DNA from: Nocardia sp. NBC_00403
Lineage (GTDB): Bacteria; Actinomycetota; Actinomycetes; Mycobacteriales; Mycobacteriaceae
DNA: 64,000 bases
Assembly (NCBI RefSeq): GCF_036046055.1
Contig: NZ_CP107939.1
Location: 8,184,001 to 8,248,000, forward strand
Reading direction: 5' to 3'
Shown here one piece after another: positions 19,527 through 28,848 of the stretch. The position numbers and the translations under genes are program-made. Below the pieces are notes generated by a model, which saw only the letters and a list, made by a program, of their open reading frames with translations, was not told the DNA's origin and did not search any database. Position 1 is the stretch's first letter, and every line of letters starts with the position of its first letter.

Positions 19527-20407
19527 ATACAGCATCGCGCAGCGATTCGATGAGGGGTGGCGGCCGGGAGACGGGTGGGCGCAATGACGCTTACTTCAAG
19601 GACAAGGTCTGTGTCATCACCGGTGCCGGCTCCGGCATCGGCCGCGCGCTCGCGGAGAACCTCGCCGGGCGCGGCGCCAAGCTCGCGCTGTCGGACATCG
19701 ACACCGAGGGCCTCGCCGAAACGGTGCGCCGCTGCGAAGCGCTCGGCGCCGAGGTGAAGTCGGACCGGATCAATGTGGCCGAGCGCGAGGCCGTGCTGCT
19801 CTACGCCGACGCCGTGCGGGCGCACTTCGGCAAGGTCAACCAGGTCTACAACAACGCGGGCATCGCCTACCACGGCGAGGTGATCCGTTCGGAGTTCAAG
19901 GACATCGAACGCATCATGGACGTCGACTTCTGGGGTGTCGTCAACGGCACCAAGGCGTTCCTGCCGATGCTGATCGAGTCCGGCGCGGGCCATGTCGTCA
20001 ACGTGTCCAGCCTGTTCGGCCTGATCGCGGTGCCCGGCCAGAGTGCGTACAACGCAGCCAAATTCGCGGTGCGCGGGTTCACCGAGTCGCTGCGCCAGGA
20101 GATGCTGGTCGGCCGGCACCCGGTGCAGGTGACCTGCGTGCATCCCGGCGGCATCAAGACCGCGGTGGCCCGTAACGCCACTTATGCCGAGGGCATCGAC
20201 GGCAAGAACGCCGCATCGATGTTCGACAAGAAGCTGGCGATGCACACCCCGGAGATGGCCGCGCAGACCATCACCGAGGGCGTGCGCAAGGGGCACGGCC
20301 GGGTGCTGATCGGTTGGGAGGCGAAGGCGCTCGACCTGTTCGTCCGTATCACCGCCTCCGGCTACCAGCGCATCGCCGCCGTGGTGAATCGCCGGTTCCA
20401 GCTCTGA
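19523..20407 (+). CDS. Short-chain dehydrogenase/reductase
   Basis: A 294-aa SDR. The cofactor motif TGAGSGIG is near residues 33-40, the catalytic Ser in NVSSLFG, and Tyr176/Lys180 in YNAAK, so the active site is intact. The GTG start overlaps the monooxygenase stop (GTGA); the first 25 residues are a low-complexity extension before the core, and no better start is in frame. It oxidises an alcohol or reduces a ketone; position after the monooxygenase suggests it supplies the ketone substrate. Confidence 0.9.
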   Translation: MNTASRSDSMRGGGRETGGRNDAYFKDKVCVITGAGSGIGRALAENLAGRGAKLALSDIDTEGLAETVRRCEALGAEVKSDRINVAEREAVLLYADAVRAHFGKVNQVYNNAGIAYHGEVIRSEFKDIERIMDVDFWGVVNGTKAFLPMLIESGAGHVVNVSSLFGLIAVPGQSAYNAAKFAVRGFTESLRQEMLVGRHPVQVTCVHPGGIKTAVARNATYAEGIDGKNAASMFDKKLAMHTPEMAAQTITEGVRKGHGRVLIGWEAKALDLFVRITASGYQRIAAVVNRRFQL

Positions 20408-20436
20408 TCACGAGAAGGCACAGTCGAGGAAACACC

Positions 20437-21369
20437 ATGCGCGACATCAACCTTCCGCTGCCCGTCGCACGGGCGATGCTGCGGCCGATCTTCCGAGTGA
20501 CGCTGAACGAGCGGATGCCGTGGCGGTGGCAACGCCTGTTGCTCGATGTCAGTTCCCGCGCGCAGTTGCTGCCCGCGGGAACCGCCGTGCGCAAACTGCA
20601 CCTCGGCGGCAGGCCCGCCGAGCAGATCTCGGCGGGTTCGCAATCTCCGCGCGGCGCGACGGCGCGGGGCGCGATCCTCTACCTGCACGGCGGCGGCTAC
20701 GCGGTCGGTTCGCTCGCGACGCACCGTTCGCTCGCCGCCCGACTTGCACACGAAACCGGCTGCACCGTCTACGTTCTCGACTACCGGCTGGCGCCGGAGC
20801 ACCCGTTCCCCGCCGGGCTCGACGACGCCGAGTTGGCGTTCCTCGAGCTGGTCGAGAGCGTGGGCTACCGTCCCGACAACATCGCCCTCGCCGGTGATTC
20901 GGCAGGCGGCGGGTTGTCGCTTGCCACGGCCCAGCGCCTGCTCGCCCAGCACGGGCACACGCCCGCTGCGCTCGGACTGATCGCGCCATGGGCCGATCCG
21001 AACCAGATCCCCGAGCGCCACCGCGACCTGGTGATCAACAAGCCGTGGTCGCGGGCATGTGCTGCCGCCTATCTCGGCAACGGCGATTCGACAGACCCCG
21101 GTTACGCCCCGCTGACCGGCGAGCTGCGCGGCCTGCCGCCGACGTATGTGCAGGTCGACACGAGCGAGCTGCTGTACAGCCAATGCACCGAGTTGGTCGC
21201 CACACTGCGGGCCGCAGGCGTGCGGGTGCGGTTCGCCGAGACGCAGGGACTGTGGCACGTCGCGCAGTTGCAGGCCGCGCTCGTCGCGCCTGCCGCGGCG
21301 GCGCTGACCGAACTGGCCGAATTTCTGCGCGAAGCGATCCAACCAGCGTCCGCTCGCGACCTAGGATAA
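20437..21369 (+). CDS. Alpha/beta hydrolase, hormone-sensitive lipase family esterase
   Basis: A 310-aa esterase starting at ATG 20437 (RBS CGAGGA 6 nt upstream). The oxyanion motif HGGGY is at about residues 84-88, the nucleophile elbow GDSAGG has Ser155, and the catalytic His is in GLWHVAQL near 274. These define family IV (HSL) lipases such as LipR and LipF-type mycobacterial enzymes. As third gene of the monooxygenase-SDR operon, it is a good candidate to hydrolyse the ester formed by the monooxygenase. Confidence 0.92.
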   Translation: MRDINLPLPVARAMLRPIFRVTLNERMPWRWQRLLLDVSSRAQLLPAGTAVRKLHLGGRPAEQISAGSQSPRGATARGAILYLHGGGYAVGSLATHRSLAARLAHETGCTVYVLDYRLAPEHPFPAGLDDAELAFLELVESVGYRPDNIALAGDSAGGGLSLATAQRLLAQHGHTPAALGLIAPWADPNQIPERHRDLVINKPWSRACAAAYLGNGDSTDPGYAPLTGELRGLPPTYVQVDTSELLYSQCTELVATLRAAGVRVRFAETQGLWHVAQLQAALVAPAAAALTELAEFLREAIQPASARDLG

Positions 21370-21550
21370 GCAGCCGCCTCGTCGTCCCCGGCCCACGCAA
21401 AGCCGAGGACGGGCCGAGTCCGGCTGCGTACGATTAAGGGCCTCGATCGGCCGCTATTTTCGAGCCAGATCACTTTTCGGTGGTCGAGGGAATGGCCCGG
21501 TCTCAGGTGTCGTAGATTACTGGCGAGTAAAACCACGTGGAAGGGCACTG

Positions 21551-23344
21551 ATGCGAGAGTTCGAAGTCCCGGCTTCCTACACCATTCCGGAAGACGCGAA
21601 CAATTCCGATAACGTCTTTCGGCACGCCGAGCAGTCGCCGGGCGCGGTGCTCTTCAACATTCCGAACGGCAACGGCGGATTCGCCGATGTGACCGCCGCG
21701 GAATTCGCGAAGACCGTCACCAGCGTCGCCAAGGGCTTCATTGCCTCGGGTATCGAACTCGGCGACCGCGTCGCCATCATGGCCCCGACCCGCTACGAGT
21801 GGGCCGTGCTCGACTTCGCCATCTGGGCTGCCGGTGGCTGCACCGTCGCCATCTACGACAGCTCCGCGCCCGAGCAGGCCAAGTGGATCCTGCAGGACTC
21901 CGCCACCAAGCTGCTCGTGCTCGACAGCGACAAGCACCGCGCGGTCATCGACGAGATCGACGCGGGCGCACTGACCGATCTGAAGGAGACTCTGCAGATC
22001 GACAAGGGTGCAATCGAGGAGCTCACCACTCGCGGCGCCGACCTGGACGACGAGGCCGTGCACGCGCGCCGCGCACAGGTCAACGCGGCCTCGCCCGCGA
22101 CCCTGATCTACACCTCCGGCACCACCGGTCGCCCCAAGGGCGTCATGCTCTCGCACTCGAATCTCTACGCCGAGTCGAAGTCCGACCGTATCGCGCTGAG
22201 CAAGTACGTCACCGCCGGCAAGAAGACGCTGATGTTCCTGCCGCTTGCGCACGTCTTCGCGCGCGGCGTCACGCTGGCCGCCTTCGACGCCAAGGTCATC
22301 GTCGCCTTCACCTCCGACTGGTCCACCCTGGTCGACCAGTTCGGCAGCTACCGCCCGCACTTCATCCTCGCGGTGCCGCGCGTGTTCGAGAAGGTGTTCA
22401 ACAGCGCGAAGCAGAAGGCGCACGACGGCGGCAAGGGCAAGATCTTCGACGCAGCCGCCGAGACCGCCATCGCCTGGAGCGAGTCGCTGGACAACGGTGG
22501 CCCCGGCCTGGTGCTGAAGCTCAAGCACACGCTGTTCGACAAGCTGGTCTACAGCAAGCTTCGCGTCGCGCTCGGCGGACAGTGTGAGGCCGCGGTATCC
22601 GGCGGTGGACCGCTCGGCGCACGTCTGGGCCACTTCTTCCGCGGCGTCGGCGTCACCATCTACGAGGGCTACGGGCTCACCGAGACCACCGCGGCGATCA
22701 CCGTGAACACGCCGGAGAACATCCGGGTCGGCACCGTCGGCAAGCCGACCGAGGGCCACGCCGTCAAGATCGCCGAGGACGGCGAGCTGCTGCTGCGCGG
22801 TTCGGTGGTGTTCAACGGCTACTGGGGCAATGCCACGGCCACCGAGGAAGCGTTCGCCGACGGCTGGTTCAAGACCGGTGACCTCGGCGCGATCGATGCC
22901 GACGGCTACGTCACCATCACCGGCCGCAAGAAGGAAATCATCGTCACCGCGGGCGGCAAGAACGTCTCCCCTGGGCTGATGGAGGATTCGCTGCGGGCGC
23001 ATCCGCTGATCAGCCAGGTGATGGTCGTCGGTGACGGCCAGCCGTTCATCGGCGCGCTGATCACCCTCGATCCGGAGGCGCTTCCGGGCTGGAAGGAACG
23101 CCACAACCTGCCCGCGGACACCCCGATCGAGAAGCTGATCGAGAACCCCGAGCTGGTCGCGGAGGTCGATGCCGCGATCGCCGACACCAACAAGAAGGTG
23201 TCGCACGCCGAGGCGATCAAGAAGATCCGCATCCTGCCCGTCGACTGGACCCAGGAGACCGGCGAACTGACCCCGAAGATGTCGCTCAAGCGCGCGGTGG
23301 TCATGAAGCAGTACGCCTCCGAGGTGGAGAAGATCTACAGCTGA
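21551..23344 (+). CDS. fadD15: Long-chain fatty acyl-CoA synthetase FadD15-like
   Basis: A 597-aa AMP-forming ligase. It begins MREFEVPASYT, like mycobacterial FadD15, and has an intact adenylation loop TSGTTGRPKGV (about residues 187-197), YEGYGLTETT, WFKTGDLG, and the C-terminal GRKKEIIVTAGGKNVSP with its catalytic-domain lysines. It activates long-chain fatty acids to acyl-CoA. RBS GGAAGG lies 7 nt before ATG. It is 181 bp after the esterase gene, so probably has its own promoter, and ends at a strong terminator. Confidence 0.93.
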   Translation: MREFEVPASYTIPEDANNSDNVFRHAEQSPGAVLFNIPNGNGGFADVTAAEFAKTVTSVAKGFIASGIELGDRVAIMAPTRYEWAVLDFAIWAAGGCTVAIYDSSAPEQAKWILQDSATKLLVLDSDKHRAVIDEIDAGALTDLKETLQIDKGAIEELTTRGADLDDEAVHARRAQVNAASPATLIYTSGTTGRPKGVMLSHSNLYAESKSDRIALSKYVTAGKKTLMFLPLAHVFARGVTLAAFDAKVIVAFTSDWSTLVDQFGSYRPHFILAVPRVFEKVFNSAKQKAHDGGKGKIFDAAAETAIAWSESLDNGGPGLVLKLKHTLFDKLVYSKLRVALGGQCEAAVSGGGPLGARLGHFFRGVGVTIYEGYGLTETTAAITVNTPENIRVGTVGKPTEGHAVKIAEDGELLLRGSVVFNGYWGNATATEEAFADGWFKTGDLGAIDADGYVTITGRKKEIIVTAGGKNVSPGLMEDSLRAHPLISQVMVVGDGQPFIGALITLDPEALPGWKERHNLPADTPIEKLIENPELVAEVDAAIADTNKKVSHAEAIKKIRILPVDWTQETGELTPKMSLKRAVVMKQYASEVEKIYS

Positions 23345-23360
23345 GGTAGTTCCAGACGAA

Positions 23361-23401
23361 GCGTGGCCCGCGACAGATACCTGTCGCGGGCCACGCTTTT
23401 T
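23361..23401 (+). terminator. Rho-independent terminator of fadD15
   Basis: A perfect 16-bp stem (23361-23376 with 23381-23396), loop ATAC, followed by TTTTT. Confidence 0.95.
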
Positions 23402-23707
23402 GTGCGGCGTCAGCGGTGTGGCGGCCGGCTGGAGTCGAATGCCTCGGCGGCCTTGTCGAGCGGCACCGAGACAGCTGCGTCGAGACACCGCTCGCGACGG
23501 TGAGATAGGCCGGGTGTGTGAGCTGCTCGCGGAGCGCTGCCGTGGCGCTGCTGGGCGCGTTGGGCCGGGCGGCAGCGTCTTTCGCCCAGGGAAGGCACTG
23601 GCCCACACATCTGTGTGGGTGAAACCGGCCCGAGTGGCGCGGAGACCGGCACTCACCCTGAACTGGTGTGAGTGGAGGACGTCCGAGAAGGACGGTGTCC
23701 ACCGATC
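23402..23707. other. Region with no recognised gene
   Basis: About 300 bp between the fadD15 terminator and the convergent hydrolase gene. No protein or RNA gene recognised. Confidence 0.4.
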
Positions 23708-24598
23708 TCACCGATCGGGAGACACGCTGTAGTCGGGGAGCTTGTCGAGGAAGTCGGCGATCAGCGGCGCGATGTCACCCAGGTGCGTTTCCAACGCGAA
23801 GTGACCGGTGTCGAAGAGGTACAACTCGGCATCCGGGAGATCGGCGAGGTAGGCGTGCGCCCCGGGAGCGGGAAAGAAGGGGTCGTGCGCGCCCCAGGTG
23901 ATCAGGGCCGGTGGGGTGTACTTGCGCAGCCAGGCCTGCCATTCCGGATAGGCGGCGACGTTGGACTTGTAGTCGAAGGCCAGGGCAACCTGTGCTGCCT
24001 TGCGGCCGGGCAGGTCTAGGAAGTGCTGATCGAGGGTCCAGGACTCCGGCGAGATCACGGCGGGGTCTGCGACGCCGTGCTCGTACTGGCCGCGGGTGCC
24101 TTCCAGCGTGAGCAAGCCGCGAATGGTGTCCTCGGCGCCCGCCTGCTCCGGTGTCAATGCGGTGAATTCCTTTGCGCCATCGGACAAACCTGCCTCGTAG
24201 GCATTGCCGTTCTGCACCACGAGGCCCGCGATCCACTCCGGGTGGCGGGTAGCGATGCGGAAGCCGACGGGAGCGCCGAAGTCGAAGACATACATCGCGA
24301 AACGGCGCAGGCCGAGGCGTTCGACGAAGCCCTCCACCACGTCGGCAAGCCGATCGAAGGTGTACTCGAAATCGGATGGGGAGACGGTGTTGCCGAAACC
24401 GGGGTAGTCGGGGGCGATCAGCCGGTATCGGCTGCCGAGCACGTCGATCAGCCTGCGGAACTGGTGTGAGGCGGAGGGAAAGCCGTGCAGTAGCAACAGC
24501 ACCTGCGCGTCGGCGTGGTCCGGGATCGACTCCCGGTAGAAGACCTGGACTCCGGCGACATCGGTGCTGCGGTACTCGACTCGAGGCAAGGCGTTCAT
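23708..24598 (-). CDS. Alpha/beta hydrolase (epoxide hydrolase/haloalkane dehalogenase type)
   Basis: A 296-aa hydrolase from the ATG at 24598 (MNALPRVEYR); an ATG at 24631 adds 11 residues. The oxyanion motif HGFPSASHQ, the elbow VFDFGAPVG with Asp as likely nucleophile, the acid region WGAHDPFFPAPG and the His in DTGHFALETH are present. An Asp nucleophile points to epoxide hydrolase or dehalogenase chemistry, not a Ser esterase. It is divergent from a CGNR zinc-finger regulator, a common pairing, and is probably controlled by it. Confidence 0.85.
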   Translation of the reverse strand: MNALPRVEYRSTDVAGVQVFYRESIPDHADAQVLLLLHGFPSASHQFRRLIDVLGSRYRLIAPDYPGFGNTVSPSDFEYTFDRLADVVEGFVERLGLRRFAMYVFDFGAPVGFRIATRHPEWIAGLVVQNGNAYEAGLSDGAKEFTALTPEQAGAEDTIRGLLTLEGTRGQYEHGVADPAVISPESWTLDQHFLDLPGRKAAQVALAFDYKSNVAAYPEWQAWLRKYTPPALITWGAHDPFFPAPGAHAYLADLPDAELYLFDTGHFALETHLGDIAPLIADFLDKLPDYSVSPDR

Positions 24599-24628
24599 CT
24601 GTTCACATGCTTTCTTGATGAGATGTTG

Positions 24629-24657
24629 CATTAGTTTTAGCTCGAGGCATACTAATG
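24629..24657. promoter_or_regulatory. Inverted repeat in hydrolase/CGNR divergent promoter
   Basis: CATTAGT (24629-24635) and ACTAATG (24651-24657) are perfect arms spaced by 15 bp; a third CATTAG half-site lies at 24677-24682. Possible operator of the CGNR protein. Confidence 0.45.
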
Positions 24658-24673
24658 TGTCAATCCATTGGAG

Positions 24674-24679
24674 TAGCAT
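24674..24679 (+). promoter_or_regulatory. -10 element TAGCAT of CGNR gene
   Basis: TAGCAT precedes the ATG at 24687 by 7 nt. Confidence 0.45.
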
Positions 24680-24686
24680 TAGAATC

Positions 24687-25256
24687 ATGAGCGATTCCAC
24701 CCCGCTGATCGGCGAGCCGCTGGCACTGGACTTGGTCAACACCGCACCGGACGGGCCCGACCTGCTCGGCACGGCGGAGCAGCTGGCGAAGTGGCTTGCG
24801 CGGCAAGCAGATCGGTTGCACGGCGTCGGGATCGAGCGGCCGACCGCGGCCGACCTGATTGCCGTCCGCGCAGTCCGCGAAGACACTGCCGCCGCGCTGG
24901 AGGCCATATTGGCGGGGCAGCAGCCGCCCACCACCGCCCTGCGTGGATTGGAAAAAGCCCAGGCCGGGGCGCCGCTCATCCGAGAGCTGACCTGGAACGG
25001 CGACGCCGTGGTCGCGACCGCTCGCCGCGACGGCCCACTCGGCGCTGCCGCCGCGGCGGCGCTGGCCGAGTCCGCCATCGACCTGCTCACCGACCCATCG
25101 ATCGACAAACTCAAGCGCTGCGAAGCCGACGACTGCGTGCTGCTGTTCCTGCCCACCCACCCTCGTCGGCGCTGGTGTTCGGCACAGCGATGCGGCAATC
25201 GGGTGCGTGTCGCCCGCTACTACCAGCGGCACAAGCCTGAGGGCTCGGCGAACTGA
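24687..25256 (+). CDS. CGNR zinc finger domain regulator
   Basis: A 189-aa protein with the N-terminal ABATE-like segment (GEPLALDLVNT at about 8-18) and the C-terminal CGNR zinc finger: CEADDC near 148 followed by RRRWCSAQRCGNRVRVARYYQRH. Such proteins are stress-response or detoxification regulators that bind DNA through the zinc finger. A longer in-frame extension upstream to 24564 is open but covers the divergent promoter, so ATG 24687 is preferred. Likely regulator of the divergent hydrolase. Confidence 0.88.
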   Translation: MSDSTPLIGEPLALDLVNTAPDGPDLLGTAEQLAKWLARQADRLHGVGIERPTAADLIAVRAVREDTAAALEAILAGQQPPTTALRGLEKAQAGAPLIRELTWNGDAVVATARRDGPLGAAAAAALAESAIDLLTDPSIDKLKRCEADDCVLLFLPTHPRRRWCSAQRCGNRVRVARYYQRHKPEGSAN

Positions 25257-25350
25257 ATCCACTCGGGCCTCGCGAAACACGGGGTGTACAGCGGCACGGC
25301 CGGCCGGGATACGTCACCAAGTGGTCATACTTTTGCCCTAAATCCGGCAG

Positions 25351-25356
25351 TAGGCT
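25351..25356 (+). promoter_or_regulatory. -10 element TAGGCT of oxidoreductase gene
   Basis: TAGGCT is followed by 6 nt and then the ATG at 25363. Confidence 0.5.
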
Positions 25357-25362
25357 CGCTTC

Positions 25363-27090
25363 ATGGCCGACCTGCGGGTACAGCGTGTAATAGCGGGGAT
25401 CGTTTCGGCCGGGCTGGCACTCGGCGTCGCCGAACTGCTCGCCGCCTTCATGGGCCCCGAACGCGCACCGCTGGCCGCCCTCGGCAACACCGTCGTCGAC
25501 CACACTCCCGATGGCCTGCGCGAATGGGCGATCTCCACCTTCGGAACCAACGACAAGACGGTGCTGTATCTCTGCATGGCGGCGGTCGCGATCATGGTCG
25601 CCGCAGGCGCGGGCGCGATCGAGCGCACCACCCGGGCCGCAGGCTCCATCCTGCTTGCCCTCTTCGGTCTCCTTGCCGCCGTAATCGCCGCCGATCGCAC
25701 CGGCTTCGCGGGCGCTATTCCCACCGTAATCGGCGTCGCCGCAGGCATTTACGCATTGCGAGCGCTGACCCGGCGCATCGACGAGGCCGCCGAATCGATG
25801 GCCCCCGAATCTTCCTCGGCCGCCATCGGCGCCTCCGGACGCACCCCGGGCGCCGGTAGCCCAACCAGTTCGGCAGATCCCGCCTCAACCGAGCAAAATG
25901 ACCACGCCGCAACACAATCCACAGATCTCACCGGCGCAGCTACTCCGCCCGGATCCAGCGTGCGGTCGGTGAATGCGCGCACAGACGATGCCGGACGCAC
26001 CGGGCTGGGTGCAGCGACGACCTCGGAGCGGCGGCAGGTATTGCGCGGGCTTGCCATGACCGGCGGGTTGGCGGTGCTCGCCGGAGTGGGTGGGCGGTTG
26101 CTCGGTGCTCAGCGACACGACGTTTCGGGTGAGCGGGCCGGGGTGCAATTGCCGGAACCGATCGAGCCGCAAGCGCCGCTCGCGCCAGGTGTGGATCTAC
26201 GCTTGCCGGGGCTGACACCGTATGTGACGTCGAATACCGACTTCTACCGCATCGACACCGCGCTGATCGTTCCACAGGTGTCCATCGATGATTGGTCGCT
26301 GCGCATCCACGGCATGGTGGATCGCGAAATCCACATCACCTGGGCCGATCTTGCGAATCGGACGGCTGTCGAAAGCCTGGTGACCTTGGCCTGCGTCTCG
26401 AATCCGGTCGGTGGCGATCTGATCGGCAATGCCCGCTGGCGCGGTTACCGCCTCGACGCGCTGCTCGCCGAGGCAAGCCCGCATCCCGATGCCGACATGG
26501 TGCTCTCGCACAGCATCGACGGCTTCACCGCGGGCAGCCCGCTTGCCCTCCTCACCGACGGCCGCGATGCCCTGCTCGCGGTCGGCATGAACGGCGAACC
26601 ACTACCGGTCGCGCACGGCTATCCGGCCCGGCTCGTGGTACCCGGCCTCTACGGCTACGTCTCCGCCACCAAATGGGTCACCGAACTCGAGGTCACCCGA
26701 TTCGACCGCGCCACCGCCTACTGGACCCGCCGCGGCTGGTCGGCCTACGGCCCGATCAAGACCGAGTCTCGCATCGATGCCCCGCGATCCCGAGCCCGTA
26801 TCAAGGCGGGCCCCACCCCGATTGCCGGCGTCGCCTGGGCCCAGCACCGCGGCATCAGAGCCGTGGAGATCCAAATAGACAACGGCGACTGGCAACCCGC
26901 CCGCCTGTCCACCGAACAGTCCTTCGACACCTGGCGCCAATGGGTCTACGACTGGAACGCCACCCCCGGCACCCACACCCTCCGCGCCCGCGCCACCGAC
27001 GGCACCGGCGAAACCCAAACCGCCGACCGCCGCGACGTAGTCCCCGACGGCGCCACCGGCTACCCCACCATCACCGTCCAGGTGAGCTGA
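25363..27090 (+). CDS. Membrane molybdopterin-dependent oxidoreductase (sulfite oxidase-like)
   Basis: A 575-aa protein with three parts. Residues 1-135 contain four membrane helices. Residues 140-220 are a Ser/Ala/Thr-rich linker. Then a twin-arginine-like ERRQVLRGLAMTGG (about 223) with a hydrophobic stretch precedes a sulfite-oxidase-type molybdopterin domain with VTLACVSNPVGG, whose Cys near residue 344 would ligate Mo, and an Ig-like dimerisation domain to the C-terminus. The catalytic part should lie outside the membrane. The electron partner is not encoded nearby and the substrate is unknown. Predicted leaderless. Confidence 0.88.
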   Translation: MADLRVQRVIAGIVSAGLALGVAELLAAFMGPERAPLAALGNTVVDHTPDGLREWAISTFGTNDKTVLYLCMAAVAIMVAAGAGAIERTTRAAGSILLALFGLLAAVIAADRTGFAGAIPTVIGVAAGIYALRALTRRIDEAAESMAPESSSAAIGASGRTPGAGSPTSSADPASTEQNDHAATQSTDLTGAATPPGSSVRSVNARTDDAGRTGLGAATTSERRQVLRGLAMTGGLAVLAGVGGRLLGAQRHDVSGERAGVQLPEPIEPQAPLAPGVDLRLPGLTPYVTSNTDFYRIDTALIVPQVSIDDWSLRIHGMVDREIHITWADLANRTAVESLVTLACVSNPVGGDLIGNARWRGYRLDALLAEASPHPDADMVLSHSIDGFTAGSPLALLTDGRDALLAVGMNGEPLPVAHGYPARLVVPGLYGYVSATKWVTELEVTRFDRATAYWTRRGWSAYGPIKTESRIDAPRSRARIKAGPTPIAGVAWAQHRGIRAVEIQIDNGDWQPARLSTEQSFDTWRQWVYDWNATPGTHTLRARATDGTGETQTADRRDVVPDGATGYPTITVQVS

Positions 27091-27276
27091 TCGCGACTCA
27101 CTCTGCCGCTGAGCACCGCGAGTACGCCTCCCCGATCCGCGCGCGCTTTCCGTCGGCGTGCCACTACAGACCTCATGCCCAGTTGACGCCAGGCGGGCCT
27201 CGAACGACTATCGACCTGCCGATTCGAATGTCGATCGACTGGGATCGACTTACTGGGCTCGCGCGCTGACATAGCG

Positions 27277-27307
27277 GTGCCCCGTGCGCGAATTGCTCAC
27301 GGGGCAC
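27277..27307. terminator. Bidirectional hairpin between convergent genes
   Basis: GTGCCCCGTG (27277-27286) pairs perfectly with CACGGGGCAC (27298-27307). No T-run on either side, so an imperfect intrinsic terminator. Confidence 0.55.
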
Positions 27308-27314
27308 ACGCAAA

Positions 27315-28790
27315 TCAGGCCGCGACGGTGTCGGCTTCGGCGGGTGCGGACTTGGGGCCCGCGGTGGCGCCGTCACCGTGGCGGATGAACAGCGCCGAGG
27401 CGATGACGCCGATCAGCAGGATGCCCGCGGGGAGCAGGATGGATTGGCCGAGGGCGGTGCTGAAGGCGTCCTTGACCACCTCGGGGACCGGGCCGCCGGC
27501 ACCCTCGGTGACCTTGCCGCCGTGCAGGCCGTTGGCGGTCATTCGCGCGGCGATCAGAGCGCTGATCGCGGCGCTGCCGAGCACCGAGCCCACCTGGCGG
27601 GTGGTGTTATAGACGCCCGCGCCCGCGCCCGCCAACTGCACCGGCAGGTTGTGGGTCGCGGTCGAGGCCAGGGGCGCCCAGATGCAGGCATTGGCGACGC
27701 CTGCGAGTGCGGCCGACAGCAGGAACCACACGATCGACGAGTGCGGTGTCATGACGGCCGCGAACCAGAAGACCGAGGCCGCGAAACCGATGAAGCCGAT
27801 GGTCGGCACGATGCGCGGATGGAACCTGTCGGAGTACTTGCCGATCACCGGCGCGAAGATACCGGTGACGATGGCCATCGGCGCAAACACCAAGGCGGAC
27901 CTGGTCGGTGACATCTCGCGCACCGCCTGCAAGTAGAAGTACAACGGCACCATCATCGAGGTGACCGCGGCGCCCATCGAGGCGATGGCCAGGTTGGACA
28001 GCCCGAAGTTACGGTCGCGGAACAGGCGCAACGGCAGCAGCGGCTCACCGGTATTGCGCGCCTGGTTCACCAAGAAGGCCACCAGCACCAGCACACCGGC
28101 ACCGATCATCAGCCAGATGCGCAACGACCAGTCGTAGGTATTGCCCTCCTGGATTCCGAACACCAGCAGGAACAGACCGACTCCACTGAGCAGCACGCCG
28201 GGAATGTCGAACTTGTGCTCGTTCGTCGGCAGCGCGGGCACCAGCCAGACCGCCAGCGCAAAGGCGACGATGCCGACCGGGACGTTGACGATGAAGATCC
28301 ACTCCCAGCCGAGGCCGTCGACCAGCACGCCACCGAGGATCGGACCGACGAGAGTAGCGAGTCCGGCGACACCGCCCCACAGGCCCATGGCCGCGCCGCG
28401 CTTGTCCGGCGGGAAGGTCCTGGTGATCACGGCCATGGTTTGCGGCGTCATCAGCGCGGCGCCGAGGCCCTGCACGGCGCGCGCGGCGATCAGCATGGTG
28501 ATGGTTCCGGACAGACCGCACCACAGCGACGCGGCAGTGAAGACCGCGAGTCCGATGAGATACATGTTCTTGGGACCGTATCGATCACCGAGACGGCCGG
28601 TGACCAGCAGCGGCACCGCGTAGGTGAGCAGGTAGGCGCTGGTGACCCAGATGACCTGGGAGATATCGGCGCCGAGGTCGACCATGATGGCCGGGTTGGC
28701 GACCGCGACGATCGTCATGTCCAGCAGGATCATGAAGAAGCCGACGACGAGCGCGAAGAGCGCCAGCCACGGATTACGTTGGGTGGACAT
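27315..28790 (-). CDS. MFS drug efflux transporter, DHA2 (EmrB/QacA) family
   Basis: A 491-aa major facilitator with about 14 membrane segments. Motif A appears as GRLGDRYGPKNMYLIG, and the helix-5 motif C region (GGVAGLATLVGPILGGVLVDGLGWEWIFIVNVPVG) is typical of 14-TM drug/H+ antiporters. It lies 58 bp downstream of a PadR gene on the same strand; PadR proteins commonly sense the drug that the neighbouring pump exports. Function inferred: proton-driven efflux of toxic compounds. Confidence 0.9.
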   Translation of the reverse strand: MSTQRNPWLALFALVVGFFMILLDMTIVAVANPAIMVDLGADISQVIWVTSAYLLTYAVPLLVTGRLGDRYGPKNMYLIGLAVFTAASLWCGLSGTITMLIAARAVQGLGAALMTPQTMAVITRTFPPDKRGAAMGLWGGVAGLATLVGPILGGVLVDGLGWEWIFIVNVPVGIVAFALAVWLVPALPTNEHKFDIPGVLLSGVGLFLLVFGIQEGNTYDWSLRIWLMIGAGVLVLVAFLVNQARNTGEPLLPLRLFRDRNFGLSNLAIASMGAAVTSMMVPLYFYLQAVREMSPTRSALVFAPMAIVTGIFAPVIGKYSDRFHPRIVPTIGFIGFAASVFWFAAVMTPHSSIVWFLLSAALAGVANACIWAPLASTATHNLPVQLAGAGAGVYNTTRQVGSVLGSAAISALIAARMTANGLHGGKVTEGAGGPVPEVVKDAFSTALGQSILLPAGILLIGVIASALFIRHGDGATAGPKSAPAEADTVAA

Positions 28791-28848
28791 GGTTTTCGTT
28801 CCTATCTCGGAAGTCTCTGGATGACGAACCTTCGATGAAATGACTGGT

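Noticed and set aside
21503..23656. 717-codon frame antisense to fadD15
   Set aside because: Same codon-mirroring artefact; fadD15 has all family motifs.
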